Of a stretch of 64,000 bases of DNA, positions 1 to 7,943 are shown piece after piece. Position 1 is the first letter of the stretch. Each line of letters begins with the position of its first letter. The stretch lies in NCBI RefSeq assembly GCF_000876015.1, contig NZ_BBQM01000012.1, positions 620,001 to 684,000 of the forward strand. Reading direction: 5' to 3'. A program made the translations under genes and the position numbers. Source of the DNA: Cupriavidus basilensis (lineage in GTDB: Bacteria; Pseudomonadota; Gammaproteobacteria; Burkholderiales; Burkholderiaceae). Below the pieces are notes generated by a model, which did not search any database, was not told the origin of the DNA, and was given only the letters and a program-made list of their open reading frames with translations.

Positions 1-2
1 GC

Positions 3-1289
3 ACCAGCGCGCGCGCCGGCGCGCTGCGCACGCACTGCCAGACCTCGGGCTGGTCGCTGACCGCGCGCCAGCCGCTCAACAACGTGGTGCGCACCACGGT
101 GGAGGCGATGGCGGCGGTGTTCGGCGGCACCCAGTCGCTGCACACCAACGCCTACGACGAAGCGCTGGCGCTGCCCGGCGCCGACGCCGCGCGCCTGGCG
201 CGCGACACCCAGCTCATCCTGCAGCGCGAGATGGGCCTGTGCGAGGTGGCCGACCCGTGGGCCGGCTCCTACATGATGGAGTCGCTGACCGACGACGTGG
301 CGCGCCGCGTGCGCGCGCTGATGGCCGAGATCGCGGCGCGCGGCGGCGTGCTCGCCGCGCTCGAATCGGGCTGGGTGCATGCCATGATCGCGCGCGGCGC
401 CGCGCGCACGCAGGCCCGCATCGACTCGGGCGAGCAGGCCATCATCGGCGTCAACCAGTTCCGCGGGCCGGACGAGGAGCCGGCCTGCTTCATGGTGGAC
501 GGGCGCGCCGTGCAGGCCGCGCAGGCGCAGCGCCTGGCCGTGCTGAAGCAGGCGCGCGACCCGGCGGCGCTGCAACGCGCGCTGGCCGCGCTGACGGCGG
601 CGGCGCGCGACGGCGGCGGCAACCTGCTCGCGCTCGCCATCGAGGCCATGCGCTGCCGCGCCACCGTGGGCGAATGCACGGCGGCGCTGGAGCAGGTCTG
701 GCCGCGCCATCGGGCCAGCCCGGTGTTCGCCGCCGGCGAATATGGCAGCGCGCGTGGCAACGCGGGCAACGCGGGCAACACGGACGCCGCCTGGGAACAG
801 GCTTGCGCCCGCGTGCGCGCGCTGGCCGCCGGGCTGGGCCGCGCGCCGCGCGTGCTGATCGCCAAGCTCGGGCTGGACGGGCACGACCGCGGCGCCAAGG
901 CGGTGGCCGCAGCGCTGTCCGACGCCGGCTTCGCCGTCACGCTCGGCCCGCTGTTCCAGCAGCCCGAGGACGTGGCCGCCGAGGCCGCGCGCGGCGGCTA
1001 CGACGCGATCGGCATCTCCACGCTGGCCGGCGCGCACCTCGCGCTGCTGCCGCGCTTCCTGCGGGCGCTGGCGCAGCGGCAACCGGGCACGCCGGTCTTT
1101 GCCGGCGGCATCGTGCCGGACGCCGACGCGCGCCTGCTGCTCGGGCTGGGCGTGCGCGGCCTGTTCGGGCCGGGCACGCCGATGGAGGCGATCGCCGTGC
1201 GGATCGCCGACGCGGTGGCGGAGACTGCGGCGCCAGCGGCAGACACGAAACACGCGGCGCCGCCGCGCGTGCTGCACGAAAGCCTCTGA
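3..1289 (+). CDS. Methylmalonyl-CoA mutase-family protein, C-terminal part (5' end outside window)
   Basis: Adenosylcobalamin-dependent acyl-CoA mutase, probably interconverting methylmalonyl-CoA and succinyl-CoA or a related branched acyl-CoA. The frame is already open at the window edge. It begins in the conserved block [10 protein letters not shown]...NNVVRT of the substrate-binding barrel, followed by [21 protein letters not shown] short Gly-Asn-Ala repeat (GNAGNAGN) links to a C-terminal B12-binding Rossmann domain. That domain has the DGHDRG motif (the His codon at 882-884 is the lower axial cobalt ligand), the SxL motif at codon 1017 and the GG motif near 1105. Catalytic and cobalamin domains are therefore on one chain. 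The exact acyl-CoA specificity cannot be read from this half. Confidence 0.9.
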   Translation, partial: TSARAGALRTHCQTSGWSLTARQPLNNVVRTTVEAMAAVFGGTQSLHTNAYDEALALPGADAARLARDTQLILQREMGLCEVADPWAGSYMMESLTDDVARRVRALMAEIAARGGVLAALESGWVHAMIARGAARTQARIDSGEQAIIGVNQFRGPDEEPACFMVDGRAVQAAQAQRLAVLKQARDPAALQRALAALTAAARDGGGNLLALAIEAMRCRATVGECTAALEQVWPRHRASPVFAAGEYGSARGNAGNAGNTDAAWEQACARVRALAAGLGRAPRVLIAKLGLDGHDRGAKAVAAALSDAGFAVTLGPLFQQPEDVAAEAARGGYDAIGISTLAGAHLALLPRFLRALAQRQPGTPVFAGGIVPDADARLLLGLGVRGLFGPGTPMEAIAVRIADAVAETAAPAADTKHAAPPRVLHESL

Positions 1290-1321
1290 ACCTGCGGTCC
1301 GGCTAACCGGGCGCGCCGCCT

Positions 1322-2251
1322 TCAGCGCTTGCCGCGCGCCTTGCCCGGCCGCCGCGGCGCCGGCTGCGCGTCCTCGCGGATCATCTCGATCAGCGCGCGC
1401 AGCCCCGCCGGCACGTGGCGGCGGCCCGGGTAGTACAGGCTGAGCCCGTCGAACGGCGGTGTCCAGTCTTCCAGCACGCGCACCAGCGTGCCGGCGGCGA
1501 GGTCCGCCGCCACGCTCCACTCGGTGAGATAGGTCAGGCCCATGCCGTCGCGCGCCGCGTCGAGCATCAGGTAAGGATCGTCCAGCGTGAGCTCGCCCTG
1601 CACGTCCACGCTGAGCGCTTCGCCGTGGCGCGAGAATTCCCAGCGGTAGAGCGTGCCGCTCGGCAGGCGCGTGCGGATGCAGCGGTGCGCGAGCAGGTCG
1701 GCCGGCGCGCGCGGCGGCGGGTTGGCGGCGAAGTACGCCGGGCTGCCGACCACGGCGAAGCGTTGCGGCCGCCCCAGCGGCACCGCCACCATGTCCAGCG
1801 GCACGCTTTCGGCCAGCCGGATGCCGGCGTCGAAGCCGGCCACCACGATGTCGATCAGGCGCCCTTCGGTGACGATGTCCAGCCGCATCTCGGGATAGCG
1901 CCGCAGGAACGCCAGGAACAGCGGCATCGCCTGCCGCGCGGCGCCCGACGAGGTATTGATGCGCAGCGTGCCGGAGGGCGTGTCGCGGTGGCTGCCGGCC
2001 TGCTCCATCGCGCCGCGGATGGCCGACAGCGCGGGCGCGATGCCGGCCACGAACTGCGCGCCGGCCTCGGTCAGCGACACGCTGCGCGTGGTGCGGTGGA
2101 ACAGCCGCACGCCGATGCGCGCCTCCAGCGCGGCGATGGCATGGCTGAGCGCCGAGGTGGAGACGCCCAGCTCGGTGGCCGCGGCGCGGAAGCTGCGCAG
2201 GCGCGCCACCGCGGCCACGCCTTCGAGCTCGCCGAGTCCGGAAGTCTGCAT
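1322..2251 (-). CDS. LysR-family transcriptional regulator
   Basis: 309-residue LysR-type regulator with an N-terminal helix-turn-helix at about residues 15-65 (SFRAAATELGVSTSALSHAI) and a periplasmic-binding-protein-like effector domain after it. It is transcribed divergently from the aldehyde dehydrogenase gene, with 112 bases between the two starts, so that gene is its likely target; this is inference from position. The recognition helix and the following RLFHRTTRSVSLTEAG segment are typical of the family. The inducer is unknown. Confidence 0.93.
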   Translation of the reverse strand: MQTSGLGELEGVAAVARLRSFRAAATELGVSTSALSHAIAALEARIGVRLFHRTTRSVSLTEAGAQFVAGIAPALSAIRGAMEQAGSHRDTPSGTLRINTSSGAARQAMPLFLAFLRRYPEMRLDIVTEGRLIDIVVAGFDAGIRLAESVPLDMVAVPLGRPQRFAVVGSPAYFAANPPPRAPADLLAHRCIRTRLPSGTLYRWEFSRHGEALSVDVQGELTLDDPYLMLDAARDGMGLTYLTEWSVAADLAAGTLVRVLEDWTPPFDGLSLYYPGRRHVPAGLRALIEMIREDAQPAPRRPGKARGKR

Positions 2252-2363
2252 TGTCCTAAATCGCTCAATAGTTCGTGCGGAATTATATGGCTAGACCGGC
2301 CAATGCCGCGGGCTTATCTTCTGCCCCATGTTCCTACGCATCCTGCGCATTCCCGGAGTTCCC

Positions 2364-3785
2364 ATGCATCGCATCGAACAGATCTACATCGACGGCGCCT
2401 TCGTCACCCCGCACGGCGAGGAATGGTTCGACCTGTACAACCCCGCCACCGCCGCGCCCAGCGGCCAGGTCCGGCTGGCCGACGCGCACGACGCGAGGCG
2501 CGCCATCGCCGCGGCCAGCCGCGCGTTTCCCGCCTTCTCGCGCACCAGCAAGGCCGAGCGCATCGAGTGGCTGCGGCGCATGCACGCCGCGGTGCAGGCG
2601 CGCGAGGACGAGCTGTTCGAGGCCATCGTCGCGGAGTACGGCGCGCCGGTGTCGCGCGGGCGCTGGATGGCGCAGCATGCCGCCAGCGTGCTGCTGGAGG
2701 CGGCCCGCGTGCTGGAGGACTACGCCTTCACGCGCCGCATGGGCACGGCGGACGTCATCATGACGCCGCTCGGCGTGGCCGGGCTGATCACGCCGTGGAA
2801 CAGCAACGGCAGCTTCATCTGCGGCAAGCTGGCGGCGGCCGTGGCGGCCGGCTGCACCGCCGTCATCAAGCCCAGCGAGATGAGCGCCGTGCAGACCCGC
2901 ATCATCACCGAGGCGCTGCACGAGGCGGGCCTGCCGCCCGGCGTGTTCAACATCGTGACCGGCCGTGGCGAGGTGGTCGGCGCCGAGATCAGCGCGCACC
3001 CGGACGTGGCCAAGGTGTCGTTCACGGGCTCCACCGCGGTCGGCAAGGCCATCCTGCGCGCCGGCGCCGACACGCTCAAGCGCGTCACGCTGGAGCTGGG
3101 CGGCAAGTCGCCGGTGCTGGTGCTCGACGACGCCGACTTCGCGCAGGCGGTGCCGCTGGCGCTGCAGGCCGGCTTCATGAACAGCGGCCAGGCTTGCATC
3201 GCCGGCACGCGCATCCTGGTGCCGCGGCAGCGCCTGGCCGAATTCGAGGCGGCCGTGGTGGCGGAGGTGGCGCGCATCCGCAGCGGCGACCCGCGCGACC
3301 CCGAGACCGCCATCGGCCCGATGGTCAGCCAGAAGCAGTGGGAGCGCGTGCAGCGCTACATCCGCATCGGCATCGGCGAAGGCGCGCGGCTGCTGGCCGG
3401 CGGCGAAGGCCGCCCGCAGGGCACGCGCGACGGCTGGTTCGTGCGCCCGACCGTGTTCAGCGGCGTGCGCAACGACATGACCATCGCGCGCGAGGAAATC
3501 TTCGGCCCGGTGCTGGCGATCCTGCCTTACGGCGACACCGAGGAAGGCATCGCCATCGCCAACGACACCAGCTACGGCCTGCAGGGCTACGTGCTGTCCA
3601 CGGACGCGGCACGCGCCCGCGCGGTGGCGCAGCGCATCGAGGCCGGCCGCGTGCTGGTCAACACGCTGGCGCACGAGCCGGCCGCGCCGTTCGGCGGCTT
3701 CAAGCAGTCCGGCATCGGCCGCGAGTACGGCACCTTCGGGCTGGAAGCGTTCATGGAGCCCAAGTCGCTGCTGGGCGTGGCCTGA
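2364..3785 (+). CDS. NAD(P)-dependent aldehyde dehydrogenase
   Basis: 473-residue aldehyde dehydrogenase that oxidises an aldehyde to its acid in the cytosol. The start at 2364 is preferred over an upstream ATG at 2328 because GGAG lies five bases before it, and because the first 12 codons of the longer form look like untranslated leader. Seen in the sequence: the ITPWNSNG cofactor region, FTGSTAVGK, the general base Glu244 in LELGGKSP and the nucleophile Cys278 in FMNSGQACIAGTR, followed by EEIFGPVL. Full family length. It is divergent from a LysR gene that probably controls it. Substrate not assignable. Confidence 0.95.
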   Translation: MHRIEQIYIDGAFVTPHGEEWFDLYNPATAAPSGQVRLADAHDARRAIAAASRAFPAFSRTSKAERIEWLRRMHAAVQAREDELFEAIVAEYGAPVSRGRWMAQHAASVLLEAARVLEDYAFTRRMGTADVIMTPLGVAGLITPWNSNGSFICGKLAAAVAAGCTAVIKPSEMSAVQTRIITEALHEAGLPPGVFNIVTGRGEVVGAEISAHPDVAKVSFTGSTAVGKAILRAGADTLKRVTLELGGKSPVLVLDDADFAQAVPLALQAGFMNSGQACIAGTRILVPRQRLAEFEAAVVAEVARIRSGDPRDPETAIGPMVSQKQWERVQRYIRIGIGEGARLLAGGEGRPQGTRDGWFVRPTVFSGVRNDMTIAREEIFGPVLAILPYGDTEEGIAIANDTSYGLQGYVLSTDAARARAVAQRIEAGRVLVNTLAHEPAAPFGGFKQSGIGREYGTFGLEAFMEPKSLLGVA

Positions 3786-3807
3786 GCACGGCGGCGGCGC
3801 GCGCGCC

Positions 3808-4080
3808 TCACGCGGGGTCGCGCGCGCCCTCGGCGCCGGCCTGCCGCAGCCCCAGCCGGGTCAGCCGCAGGGATGTGGATTTTTCAAGCGTGGCACCGTC
3901 GAATGCCAGCAATTGCGCATCGAGCAGGCGCTGGATCTGCCACCAGGCGATGTGCACGTCGTGCTCGAGCGACGGCGGGTGCTTCAGTATCGCCGCGGGA
4001 ATCCGCCCGCCCCAGGGATTGACCGCCAGGGTCAGCGTGGCCCCCTGGCGCATTCGCAGAAGAATCTCGTCTTTTCGCAT
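3808..4080 (-). CDS. Small hypothetical protein
   Basis: 90-residue protein of unknown function. The frame stays open for another 74 codons upstream, but I place the start at 4080. There GGGGAG lies nine bases ahead, and the upstream extension reads like non-coding DNA containing a 14-base tandem repeat. The predicted protein is basic and mostly helical, ending in TSLRLTRLGLRQAG. Nothing in it matches a family I recognise. It converges on the aldehyde dehydrogenase gene with a 22-base gap. Confidence 0.5.
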   Translation of the reverse strand: MRKDEILLRMRQGATLTLAVNPWGGRIPAAILKHPPSLEHDVHIAWWQIQRLLDAQLLAFDGATLEKSTSLRLTRLGLRQAGAEGARDPA

Positions 4081-4181
4081 TGCAAAGCACTCCCCGCACC
4101 CCGGTGCTGCGAAAAAAACGATTCTCCTGCGTTGCCTCGACGTGTGTCCGTCGATGGCGTGCGCGTCACGTCTTGCGGCGT

Positions 4182-4209
4182 TGCGTACTGCATATTGCGT
4201 ATTGCATAT
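4182..4209. repeat. 14-bp tandem duplication
   Basis: Two adjacent copies of TGCGTA(C/T)TGCATAT differ at one base. The duplication is unusually AT-rich for this genome and sits upstream of the small gene that starts at 4080. It may be a promoter-region duplication or a protein-binding site. Confidence 0.75.
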
Positions 4210-4348
4210 TGGCGGCGCCGGGAGCGGAATCCCTGCGCCACGCCGCATCTGTCCATCCCCAAAGCCGGGGAAATCATTGCCGCGACGGCCCGCGGAAGTC
4301 AAGCAAGATGCGTTCCCTGCTCGCGGATGCCGCCGCGCCGCCGCGCCA

Positions 4349-5053
4349 TCACGCGCCCGCGCCGATCACCGAGACGTTGACCGCCACGATGCCCAGCGGC
4401 TCGCGCCCGGCGTCGCCGGCGGCGTCCGCGCCGGTCCAGCCGCGCAGCGTGTCCCGCAGCGCGTGCAGCAAGGCGCCGTTGTCCTCCGTTTCCTCATCCA
4501 GCCCCAGCAGCACCTCGAACGCGGCATCGTGCTCGCCCGCGGCCTGCAGGCGCGCGTCGAGTTCGGCCAGCACCGCGTAGACCGCGCCGGCCATCTGCTG
4601 CACGAAGCCGCGCTGCACGCCCAGCGCGACGTAGGACGCGCGGATCCACGATTCCACCAGCGTGACGAAGATCACGCCGGTTTCGTCGGCATTGATCTCG
4701 AACGCGCAATAGCCCACGGGATCGAGGTCGCGCGCGAGGATCAGGCGGTAGAACAGCACCTGTCCGCAGATCTCGTCGCTGTCCATGTCCATCTCGAAGG
4801 CCTGGCCCGGCTCCCAGTCGTCGCTGTCGAGCGCCTCGCCGCTGGCCTGCGCGCCGCCCTGCGCGGCCAGTTGCGCGCGCAGCCCGGCCAGCACTTCCTC
4901 GCGGCCCGGCGCCTGCGGCGGTTCGGTGTAGATGGCGAAGCGGCCGGCCTCGGCGCCGTCCAGGAAGCCGGCGCCCATCAGCGGCGAGAGTTGCAGCGGC
5001 AGCGGCTCCTGCAGGGCCTGGCGCAGGGTGTCGGTGTTGGTGGAAGCGGTCAT
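4349..5053 (-). CDS. Hypothetical protein, acidic, 234 residues
   Basis: Cytosolic-looking protein with no signal peptide or membrane segment. The start at 5053 (MTASTNTDTL...) is chosen because the longer open frame upstream is low-complexity and overlaps the HiPIP promoter region. The centre carries a strongly acidic stretch (DSDDWEPGQAFEMDMDSDE, residues about 75-95). A hydrophobic/acidic alternation follows it. I recognise no domain. It is divergent from the HiPIP gene. A purine-rich, GAAGA-containing low-complexity tract (about 5060-5118) lies just upstream of its start. Confidence 0.7.
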   Translation of the reverse strand: MTASTNTDTLRQALQEPLPLQLSPLMGAGFLDGAEAGRFAIYTEPPQAPGREEVLAGLRAQLAAQGGAQASGEALDSDDWEPGQAFEMDMDSDEICGQVLFYRLILARDLDPVGYCAFEINADETGVIFVTLVESWIRASYVALGVQRGFVQQMAGAVYAVLAELDARLQAAGEHDAAFEVLLGLDEETEDNGALLHALRDTLRGWTGADAAGDAGREPLGIVAVNVSVIGAGA

Positions 5054-5303
5054 GGCGTGGATAGGAAAGGAAGGGAGAAGACGCGGAAGAGGCGGAAGAC
5101 GGAGAAGATGACGACGATGTGGCATTCGGAAGGCAGCGGCGAGTTTGCCACAGATACGGCGGGCCGAGCCACCGCGCGGGGCGCTGTGCCACAATCCTGC
5201 ACGCGGGCCGCGCCGCCCTCCCCACGACACACAATTCCCGCCAGCGGCCGCCGGCATCACCCACCCGCGATCCCGATTCCTCCAGCCAGAAAAAGGAAGC
5301 AGC

Positions 5304-5612
5304 ATGCCCTCCCGCCGTGAGTTCCTGAAGACCGTGCCGATCGCCCTGGCCGCGGGCCTGGCGGCCACCGCCGCCGCGCCCGCCGCGGCGGCCCTGCTCG
5401 ACGAGCAGGACCCGCAGGCCGTCGGCCTCGGCTACAAGGCGGACACCCGCAAGGTCGACCAGGCCAAGTACCCGAAGCACGCGGCCAGCCAGACCTGCGC
5501 CAATTGCCAGTTGTTCCAGGAAGGCAGCAGCCCGGCCACCGGCAGTTGCGTGCTGTTCGGCGACAAGCAGGTCGCCGCGGCGGGCTGGTGCAGCGCCTGG
5601 GAACAGGGCTAG
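5304..5612 (+). CDS. High-potential iron-sulfur protein (HiPIP)
   Basis: 102-residue periplasmic electron carrier with one [4Fe-4S] cluster cycling between the 2+ and 3+ states. It has a Tat-type leader (SRREFLKTVPIALAAG) cleaved after an Ala-rich segment near residue 35. The mature domain holds exactly four Cys in HiPIP spacing: Cys65, Cys68, Cys82 and Cys96 (TCANCQLF, GSCVLF, GWCSAW). An AAGGAAG ribosome site precedes the start. HiPIPs commonly donate electrons to cytochrome oxidases or reaction centres; the partner is not evident here. Its TAG stop overlaps the OPT gene's stop on the other strand. Confidence 0.93.
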   Translation: MPSRREFLKTVPIALAAGLAATAAAPAAAALLDEQDPQAVGLGYKADTRKVDQAKYPKHAASQTCANCQLFQEGSSPATGSCVLFGDKQVAAAGWCSAWEQG

Positions 5613-7432
5613 CCCATCGCCGTGAACAGCAGGCCGGCGATGCCCAGCCCCACCGCGGCCAGCGCATCGCCGGCGATCAGCCCGCCGCCCACCAGCGAGG
5701 TGGTGCTCATGTCGGCGGGCAGCGGGTCCGCCGCCGCGCGCCGGCCCGGCAGCGCGTCGGCCACGCTAGCCACCACGCCGCCGGCGGCAAACCAGGCCGA
5801 GGTCGGCAGGTTGACGAAGCCGCCGAACGAAGACGCATAGGGCGAAGGCAGCAGCACCGTATCGACCAGGAAATCGAGCACGCGGCCCTTGCCGCCGGCC
5901 GCGACAAGACGCTGGTAGCCCGCGCGCGACCTGACCAGGAGGCGCAGCAGCGCGGTGGCCAGGCCGAGGCCGATCCCCAGCGCCACCGCGGTGCGCTGGT
6001 GCGGCAGGTCCTGCGCCAGCCCGCGCAGCGCGCCGACGATCTTGTAGGTCATGGCCGAGGCCCAGCGGTGCGGCTGCGCGTCGGCGGCCAGCATGGTCTG
6101 GTCCAGCGCCAGTTCGGGATAAGCGCGCATGAACAGGCGCGCGAACAGCACCGCCAGCACCGCGCCGGCGGCGATGCCGGCCACCTGGAAGCGGAACTGC
6201 ACGGTGCGGTCCGTGCCCAGGCGCCAGCCGGTGGAGCGGTCCTGCTGCATGTCGCAGGCCTGGCCGGTGGACACCAGCAGCACCGTCGCGGCGATCAGCC
6301 CCACCTGCGCGTCCTTCAGGCCGAGCGCCGCCATCAGGATCACCGACAGCACGAAGGCCGAGGAAATCGGGTTCTGGTCCACCATGCCGACCGAGATGCC
6401 GTTGACCATCGCGAACAGGAACACCAGCACCACGGCCAGCAGCAGGTAGCCCGGCGGCTGGCCCAGCAGGCCAGATCCCACCGCGACGATGGCCGCGCCC
6501 CAGAACACCACCCATGCCAGCAGCCGCCATGACGCGCCGCCCGGCGCGCGCGGCTGGGATGCGCGCGCCTCGCGGACCGCCCGGCCCTGCCGCCAGGCGC
6601 GCCGCAGCAGCAGCGACATGTCGACCAGCGCCGCGCCCATGATCATGCCCAGCGCGATCAGGAACGTGATCTTGCGGAACGGGTCGCCCGGCGCCAGCCA
6701 GCCGATCGAGATGAAATACGGCACCAGCGCCTGGCTCGCGAGCCCGGCCGCCAGCGCCGCCAGCCCGATGCGCGCGCCCACGATCATGCCCGCGCCGAAG
6801 GTCGAGGCCGACAGGTCCACCGCCGCCAGCAGCGCCACGCGCGCCGCGCCGACGCCGCAGGCCACGCCCAGCGCGGCGCCGCCGGCCAGCCGCGCGACCG
6901 AAAGCCGCAGCAGCACCGGATCGGTCAGCGCGCGCAGGATGTTGGCCACCGCCAGCCCGGACGGAAACGTCAGTTGCAGGCGGTCCACCAGCACCGGCGT
7001 GTACAGCATGCCCACGCCCACGCCGAACATGCCCACGCACAGCATGTACAGCATCAGCTGCCACAGCGGCGGCTCCGGCAGGCCCATCCACGTCATCGCC
7101 TGGATCACCACCGCCATCGCGCTCATGCCGGCCACCGAGGCGGCGATGGTCTGGATGTAGTTGGCGCCGTGGCGCCCCTGCGCGCCGTAGCCGTAGGTGA
7201 TGGTCGAGCCCAGGATGCCGGCCAGCACCTGCCCGCCCACGAAGAAGCCGAGCGAGAAATTCATGTAGGCCGCCGCGACCCCGCCCAGCGGCCCCAGCAC
7301 CAGCACCCCGACCGCGCCGAGCAGCGCGTAGTAGCCCCAACTGCCCTGCGCCGGCAGCCACTCCCAGCGGCGGCCGGCGGGCACGGCATCGCCGGGCGGT
7401 GGAACGGTGGCTTGCGTCATTGGCTTTCCCAT
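5609..7432 (-). CDS. OPT-family transporter
   Basis: 607-residue polytopic inner-membrane protein of the oligopeptide transporter family, which moves short peptides or metal chelates. Recognition rests on the LTFPSGLAVANILRALTD block after the first membrane segments, on length, and on at least a dozen hydrophobic helices. Two starts are possible (7432 or 7420, MGKP or MTQA); neither has a strong ribosome site. The leader region upstream contains the Fur-box promoter and intrinsic terminator described separately. The gene could therefore be iron-controlled by read-through, and some OPT members carry metal-siderophore complexes; this is inference. The substrate is unknown. Confidence 0.9.
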   Translation of the reverse strand: MGKPMTQATVPPPGDAVPAGRRWEWLPAQGSWGYYALLGAVGVLVLGPLGGVAAAYMNFSLGFFVGGQVLAGILGSTITYGYGAQGRHGANYIQTIAASVAGMSAMAVVIQAMTWMGLPEPPLWQLMLYMLCVGMFGVGVGMLYTPVLVDRLQLTFPSGLAVANILRALTDPVLLRLSVARLAGGAALGVACGVGAARVALLAAVDLSASTFGAGMIVGARIGLAALAAGLASQALVPYFISIGWLAPGDPFRKITFLIALGMIMGAALVDMSLLLRRAWRQGRAVREARASQPRAPGGASWRLLAWVVFWGAAIVAVGSGLLGQPPGYLLLAVVLVFLFAMVNGISVGMVDQNPISSAFVLSVILMAALGLKDAQVGLIAATVLLVSTGQACDMQQDRSTGWRLGTDRTVQFRFQVAGIAAGAVLAVLFARLFMRAYPELALDQTMLAADAQPHRWASAMTYKIVGALRGLAQDLPHQRTAVALGIGLGLATALLRLLVRSRAGYQRLVAAGGKGRVLDFLVDTVLLPSPYASSFGGFVNLPTSAWFAAGGVVASVADALPGRRAAADPLPADMSTTSLVGGGLIAGDALAAVGLGIAGLLFTAMG

Positions 7433-7624
7433 GCGCCTTGGCGTCGGTCGGATCTGCGGGGGTGGAACGGCAACGGCGGCAACACGGTGGGCGCCGTCAC
7501 GCGGGAGATGCTGGAAGCGATGCTACCGCAACGCCGCGCGGCGGGGATGGGCGGGCTGGCGGAAAGAAGGAAAGGATGGCGGGAAGGGAATGCGGCGCGG
7601 CCGCCACGCGGTATCCGCATGGCG

Positions 7625-7655
7625 AAAAAAAAATCCGGACACGTCGGTGTCCGGA
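7625..7655 (-). terminator. Intrinsic terminator
   Basis: Read on the minus strand: a perfect 9-bp stem TCCGGACAC/GTGTCCGGA closing a CGAC loop, followed directly by nine T. It stands 193 bases before the OPT start and ends the small transcript from the Fur-box promoter. Confidence 0.9.
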
Positions 7656-7695
7656 AACCCATTTGCTGACTCAGATCGTGTCACAAACCTGAGAC
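7625..7695 (-). ncRNA. Candidate Fur-regulated small RNA (about 70 nt)
   Basis: On the minus strand a consensus-like promoter (TTGACC, 17-base spacer, TATTAT) starts a short transcription unit. It ends about 70 bases later in a strong intrinsic terminator. No convincing reading frame fits: the only ATG (7662) would be translated straight through the terminator. The promoter overlaps a Fur box, so the RNA would be made when iron is short, like RyhB, PrrF or NrrF. The 5' half (about 7695-7661) would be the seed region. Alternatively it is the attenuated leader of the OPT gene downstream. No homologue was checked. Confidence 0.65.
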
Positions 7696-7700
7696 ACCAA

Positions 7701-7729
7701 ATAATAATGATTATCATTTGCCTGGTCAA
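7701..7729 (-). promoter_or_regulatory. Sigma-70 promoter with embedded Fur box
   Basis: The -35 TTGACC is at 7729-7724 and the -10 TATTAT at 7706-7701, with exactly 17 bases between. The spacer and -10 contain GCAAATGATAATCATTATT (7721-7703), which matches the 19-base Fur consensus at 16 positions, including the whole central ATGATAATCATTAT core. Fur-Fe(II) bound here would block RNA polymerase. Confidence 0.85.
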
Positions 7730-7943
7730 GATATGTATACCCGGTCTGTCATGCGCCCGCGGCCGGTGATCGAAATGACTGGCGCCAAGCCCGAGGCGCA
7801 GTCTTTGTTTCCGTATCCACGCCGGCGCGGAACGCGACATGGCGCGCGCCATCGCCGCGCGGGTCCGGCGCCAGGCCGACGCCCTGCTGGCGATGGCGCC
7901 GGCGATCCCGCCGGTCGGCCCGGACCTGCCGTGGGCGCCCCGC

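Noticed and set aside
1415..5320. 1301-codon plus-strand open frame
   Set aside because: Shadow of the LysR, aldehyde dehydrogenase and downstream genes; Arg/Ala/Gly composition and no ribosome site. Long antisense frames are expected at this GC content.
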